This document shows positions 6,044 through 9,210 of a DNA stretch of 9,210 nucleotides, in pieces. Origin of the DNA: Syntrophomonadaceae bacterium (GTDB taxonomy: Bacteria > Bacillota_D > Dethiobacteria > DTU022); contig PUNU01000152.1 of assembly GCA_003551865.1 (NCBI GenBank), forward strand, positions 1-9,210, given 5' to 3'. Under the pieces are notes generated by a model. It ran no database searches, was not told the origin of the DNA, and saw only the letters and a list, made by a program, of their open reading frames with translations. Position 1 is the stretch's first letter. Every line of letters begins with the position of its first letter. The position numbers and the translations under genes were made by a program.

Positions 6044-6718
6044 ATGGCTGTGATCTGGGTCGTCGATGATGAAGAAAATATCCGCAACCTGGTCAGGCGG
6101 TACCTGGAAAGAGAAGGCTATACAGTGCGCACCTTCGCTTCGGCCGAAGAGTTAAACAACGCCCTGGTCAGCAGCACTCCGGATATGTTTATTCTTGATA
6201 TTATGCTGCCCGGTTCCGACGGCCTTTCTCTTTGCCGTAAAATCAGGGAAAACTTCGATCTGCCAATTATTTTCGTTTCGGCCCGCGGTGAAGAATTCGA
6301 TCGGGTTTTAGGCCTGGAGTTGGGAGGAGACGATTACCTGGCCAAGCCTTTCAGCCCCCGTGAACTTATAATGCGGGCAAAGAATATCTTTAAACGGCTG
6401 CAATCGGCAGAAAACACCGCCAAAAAAGTGGTATTAAAGAACCTGGTTATCGACCCAGAAAAAAGAAAGGTCACTATTAACAACGAAGAGGTGGCTTTTA
6501 CCGGCAAAGAGTTCGACCTCTTCTACTTTTTGGCCGTTTCCCCTAATCGGCCGTTCAGCAGACAGCTGCTCCTGGAAAAAGTGTGGGGTTTGGACTATGA
6601 AGGTGAAGAAAGGGCGGTTGATGATATAGTGAAAAGAATTCGAAAAAAAATCCGTGATAAAGGAGCCCAGCCTGAACTGGCAACAGTCTGGGGCTACGGG
6701 TACAGGATTGATGTTTAA
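6044..6718 (+). CDS. OmpR/PhoB-family response regulator
   Basis: The 224-residue protein has a receiver domain (about 3-117) with the acidic pair Asp8-Asp9, phospho-acceptor Asp52 in ILDIMLPGSDG, Ser79, and Lys101-Pro102 in AKPFSPREL. It ends in a winged-helix DNA-binding domain (about 128-223) with FTGKEFDLF, the recognition-helix region RAVDDIVKRIRKKI, and the closing VWGYGYRID. It should be phosphorylated by the kinase encoded next and bind DNA as a dimer. The start has a strong AAAAGGAGAGGG ribosome site (6029-6040). Its last 8 bases overlap the kinase start, so the pair is translationally coupled. Its targets are unknown. The upstream Spy-like gene is the natural first candidate. Confidence 0.96.
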   Translation: MAVIWVVDDEENIRNLVRRYLEREGYTVRTFASAEELNNALVSSTPDMFILDIMLPGSDGLSLCRKIRENFDLPIIFVSARGEEFDRVLGLELGGDDYLAKPFSPRELIMRAKNIFKRLQSAENTAKKVVLKNLVIDPEKRKVTINNEEVAFTGKEFDLFYFLAVSPNRPFSRQLLLEKVWGLDYEGEERAVDDIVKRIRKKIRDKGAQPELATVWGYGYRIDV

Positions 6719-8060
6719 GCGCATTTTTTTAAGCTACATGGTTGTATTGCTTATATCCTTCTCAGTTTTGGCCCTGGCCTTCACCCTTACTGTGCGCAGC
6801 TACCTGATAGGTGACACAGTGCGCAGCCTTTACCGGGTGGCCGAAACACTCTCCACCACTGCAGCCTATCCTGAGAGTCACGGCAGAAGCCATATGCGGG
6901 GGGCTTTTTTTAATTTGGCAAGCCACATTGCCTATGCCGAATATGTCCTGGTACAGCCTGACGGCACTATCCTGGACAGCAGCGATATCGAAGCATATCC
7001 CCCGGGCGCCGAAATGATCAACGAATCTTTTATGGAGCTGGCTTTCAGCGAAGACACTGATCGAAACCTGGTGGAAAGAGAGCGGGTAGCAGTATCTTTT
7101 CCGGTAGTAATGTCCGGGGACGGCAGTGATGCCGAGCTGATCCTGTATTCACACCTGGATGTCCTAACCCGGATGAACCGCAGTCTTCTTGGCATCCTGG
7201 CCCTGGCCCTGGGAGCGGGTACCATAGTTTCTCTTGTATCCGGTGTGTTTGCCACCCGGGTGGCGGTCGGCCCCCTGAAGAAGCTGAAAGACAGGGCTTC
7301 AGAACTGGCCAAACGCCGCTTCAGCGGCAGACTGGAAATCAACACCGGCGACGAACTCGAGGAGCTGGCCGACACTTTTAACGAAATGGCCGGGGAACTG
7401 GCCGAATATGACCGGACTCAGAAAGAATTCTTCCAGAAAGCCTCCCACGAATTAAAAACCCCCCTGATGTCGGTCCAGGGATACGCCGAGGCATTAAAAG
7501 ATGGAATCATACCGGCAGACGAACAAGAAAACAGCCTGAATATTATTATCAAGGAATCCAAACGTATGAAAGCCATGGTCGATGAGTTTATATACCTCTC
7601 CAAAATGGAAACACTTAAAGACAGCTACAATTTGAGCGCAGTTGCCCTTGATGATGCCGTCAAAGAAGCCGTGCAGGCCGTACAGAGCCTGGCCGTTGAC
7701 AAGAAAATCGAGATCGAAACTGCCTTTTCCAATGACCGGAACAATATCGAGGCTGATCCGGAAAAGGTCCACCGCCTGTTGTTAAATATTTTTAGCAACT
7801 CTCTGCGCTACGCCCGAAACAAGATTTCTGTTACAGTATGCAAAGGAATAGTACGCATTGAAGACGACGGTCCGGGATTTAAAGAAAAAGATTTAAGAAG
7901 GGCCTTCGACCCGTTTTACAAAGGCGAAAACGGGGGAAGCGGGCTGGGCCTGGCCATTTCCCGGGCAATTGTGGAAAAGCACGGCGGTTCAATTGTCATT
8001 GACAATAACCACAGCGGCGGGGCGCGTGTTACAATCACTTTTCCCAAAATATCAGTTTAA
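6711..8060 (+). CDS. Two-transmembrane sensor histidine kinase (HAMP, HisKA, HATPase)
   Basis: I chose ATG at 6711 (449 residues), which puts the first membrane helix right after MFKR. A GTG at 6654 would add 19 polar residues and has no ribosome site. The start overlaps the regulator's stop, with only a weak AGGA close by, so translation likely depends on coupling. Helix 1 is at about 7-29, followed by an external sensor of about 128 residues, helix 2 (158-181) and HAMP (182-235). The HisKA helix carries SHELKTPL (His246 autophosphorylated). The ATPase domain has the N box with Asn363, DDGPG (385-389), FDPF and GSGLGL (409-414), so all catalytic boxes are intact. The sensor has a PAS/Cache-like stretch (YVLVQPDGTILDSSD) and a histidine cluster (His57, His61, His72). 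Partner: the regulator at 6044. The signal is unknown. The Spy-like neighbour suggests envelope stress or metal. Confidence 0.95.
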   Translation: MFKRIFLSYMVVLLISFSVLALAFTLTVRSYLIGDTVRSLYRVAETLSTTAAYPESHGRSHMRGAFFNLASHIAYAEYVLVQPDGTILDSSDIEAYPPGAEMINESFMELAFSEDTDRNLVERERVAVSFPVVMSGDGSDAELILYSHLDVLTRMNRSLLGILALALGAGTIVSLVSGVFATRVAVGPLKKLKDRASELAKRRFSGRLEINTGDELEELADTFNEMAGELAEYDRTQKEFFQKASHELKTPLMSVQGYAEALKDGIIPADEQENSLNIIIKESKRMKAMVDEFIYLSKMETLKDSYNLSAVALDDAVKEAVQAVQSLAVDKKIEIETAFSNDRNNIEADPEKVHRLLLNIFSNSLRYARNKISVTVCKGIVRIEDDGPGFKEKDLRRAFDPFYKGENGGSGLGLAISRAIVEKHGGSIVIDNNHSGGARVTITFPKISV

Positions 8061-8080
8061 GACGAGAAAGGCGTCTCTTC
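8060..8080 (+). terminator. Weak terminator-like hairpin after the kinase gene
   Basis: AGACG (8060-8064) pairs with CGTCT (8072-8076) around a seven-base loop, followed by CTTC rather than a T run. This is the only hairpin seen in the 81-bp gap between the convergent kinase and nitrilase genes. Low support. Confidence 0.25.
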
Positions 8081-8141
8081 AACAATCACAACCGGGGGGA
8101 CAGCCGGAGCATCCTCCACTATAGCAAAACGCCTCCCAAAC

Positions 8142-9210
8142 TTACTTCATTTTTGTCAAGTGCTGTTCCAGCGCTGCAGGGCCTTCCGTGATCCGGTAAA
8201 GATCTCTGCGCCGATCCTTAAGATGAGTGACGGTACCGGTTACGCGGTTGCGGCGAAGGATCTCAAGATCCACTTCCCCGATAACCACAGTTTCGATGTT
8301 GGCACCGCATTCGCCGACAATGCCGTCACGGGGGAAAGGAAAGTCGGAGGGAGAAAAAATGCCTGACTGGGCATACATGGTATCCACCCGGGGCACGTGG
8401 GTTAAATTGCCGGCTGTGCCGGAAATGACAGTGTACACCTCATTTTCGACCGCGCGGGACTGGGCACAGTAGCGCACGCGCAGGTAGCCCTGGCGATCGT
8501 CGGTGCAAAATGGCGAAAACAAAATGCGGGCCCCGCGATCGACAGCCTGGCGGCAGAGCTCAGGAAACTGGATGTCATAGCAGATCAGAATGGCGATTTT
8601 CCCACAGTCGGTATCAAATACTTTAAGCTCACTGCCGGGCTGAATAGCCCACCATTTTCTTTCATCCGGGGTAATATGCAGTTTATACTGCCGGTCAATT
8701 GTGCCGTCACGGCGGAAAAGATAGCTTACATTATAAATCAGCTCATCTTCTTCGACAAAGTGGGAGCCGCCGATAATGTTCACGTTATACTTCACAGCCA
8801 GCATCCTAAACAGTTCAATGTAGTCCTCGGTAAAATCGGCCAGGCGCCGGACCTGCTTGCCGGGCACTTTTTCCCCGAGGAAAGAAAGCAGGTGCAAAGT
8901 AATAGTCTCCGGAAAAACGACAAAGTCGGACTCGTCAAGCGCAGCCACGTCGACATAGTATTCACACTGCCCGGCAAATTCCTCAAAGGAACCGATTTTT
9001 TTGAGCATATACTGCACCGTGCAGATACGCACCGGGAATGCCCGCAGGTAAAGCCGCTTTGAACGGGGGATGTAATCGACATTGGACCATTCGAGCAATA
9101 CGGCATATTTCTGGGATGCCACATCGTCGCTCAAATAGTTCGGGTTGACCCTTTTAAGTTTGAAATCATTTAAAAGCTGGAAGCTTAAAACAGGATCGTA
9201 AATTTTCTGC
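8142..9210 (-). CDS. Carbon-nitrogen hydrolase (nitrilase superfamily), C-terminal part of a GNAT-nitrilase fusion like YhcX (5' end cut by window)
   Basis: The frame stays open to the window edge: 355 residues are visible and the start lies outside. A TTG at 9134 could serve as a start, but the 25 residues before it (YDPVLSFQLLNDF, then NYLSDD) continue smoothly and resemble the end of the acetyltransferase domain in fusion proteins such as B. subtilis YhcX. The hydrolase domain starts at about residue 60 of the visible part (FPVRICTVQY). Its Glu-Lys-Cys triad is visible: Glu101 in VVFPET, Lys176 in QYKLHITP and Cys210 in LICYDIQFPEL. The family hydrolyses amide or nitrile C-N bonds through a cysteine thioester. 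The substrate of YhcX-type fusions is not settled, and pairing with an acetyltransferase suggests linked acyl-amine chemistry. It is cytoplasmic and convergent with the kinase gene. Confidence 0.9.
   Translation of the reverse strand, partial: QKIYDPVLSFQLLNDFKLKRVNPNYLSDDVASQKYAVLLEWSNVDYIPRSKRLYLRAFPVRICTVQYMLKKIGSFEEFAGQCEYYVDVAALDESDFVVFPETITLHLLSFLGEKVPGKQVRRLADFTEDYIELFRMLAVKYNVNIIGGSHFVEEDELIYNVSYLFRRDGTIDRQYKLHITPDERKWWAIQPGSELKVFDTDCGKIAILICYDIQFPELCRQAVDRGARILFSPFCTDDRQGYLRVRYCAQSRAVENEVYTVISGTAGNLTHVPRVDTMYAQSGIFSPSDFPFPRDGIVGECGANIETVVIGEVDLEILRRNRVTGTVTHLKDRRRDLYRITEGPAALEQHLTKMK

Noticed and set aside
6654..6710. GTG start giving a 468-residue kinase
   Set aside because: No ribosome site, and it adds polar residues before the first membrane helix. 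ATG at 6711 overlapping the regulator stop is the usual coupled arrangement.
9132..9134. TTG as the true start of the nitrilase gene
   Set aside because: The upstream frame stays open to the edge and reads like the acetyltransferase part of known fusions. No clear ribosome site precedes the TTG.
1..9210. CRISPR array, tRNA, rRNA, insertion sequence or attachment site
   Set aside because: No spaced direct repeats, cloverleaf, transposase motifs or terminal inverted repeats with target duplication were found.

Overview
The window looks like chromosomal DNA of a mid-GC, low-complexity-free Firmicute, most likely an anaerobic clostridial or Peptococcaceae-type lineage. This is inference. It rests on strong AAGGAGG-type ribosome binding sites, a lipobox CAP-domain protein, intrinsic terminators, a GNAT-nitrilase fusion like Bacillus subtilis YhcX, and a Cache-GGDEF-HD-GYP protein of a kind common in Clostridia. 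No rRNA, tRNA, CRISPR, transposase or phage gene is visible.

Layout. The left end (1-1760) holds two minus-strand genes. A CAP/SCP-domain lipoprotein is followed 58 bp downstream by a FAD-dependent pyridine nucleotide-disulfide oxidoreductase of the Lpd/MerA type, cut by the window edge. Divergent from them is a zinc-type HIT hydrolase (1939-2337), whose terminator begins inside its own coding sequence. A 577-bp stretch without a supported gene (2338-2914) follows. Its right end carries small palindromes, a repeated TTGCAA element and the likely promoter of a 733-residue membrane protein (2915-5116) with Cache sensor, HAMP, GGDEF and HD-GYP domains, a candidate bifunctional c-di-GMP enzyme that starts at TTG.

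The region 5377-8060 reads as an envelope-stress module. It has a small secreted Spy/CpxP-like helical protein with its own terminator, a spacer carrying a long GGGGACAG hairpin and several ACCGGT boxes, and then a translationally coupled OmpR-type response regulator and a two-transmembrane histidine kinase. The layout recalls CpxP-CpxRA and ZraP-ZraSR of proteobacteria, where a periplasmic helical protein modulates the kinase. Here all three genes are on one strand in what looks like a monoderm. At the right end a convergent minus-strand gene (8142-9210) encodes a carbon-nitrogen hydrolase whose reading frame runs off the window into what looks like the end of an acetyltransferase domain.

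The genes do not form one obvious pathway. The shared theme is sensing and signalling at the cell surface: a Cache/c-di-GMP protein, a Spy-like protein with a two-component system, and a CAP lipoprotein, flanked by housekeeping-type enzymes. I see no clearly new system. The most interesting parts are the Spy-like/two-component module with its regulatory spacer, and the oxidoreductase that mixes Lpd and MerA features.
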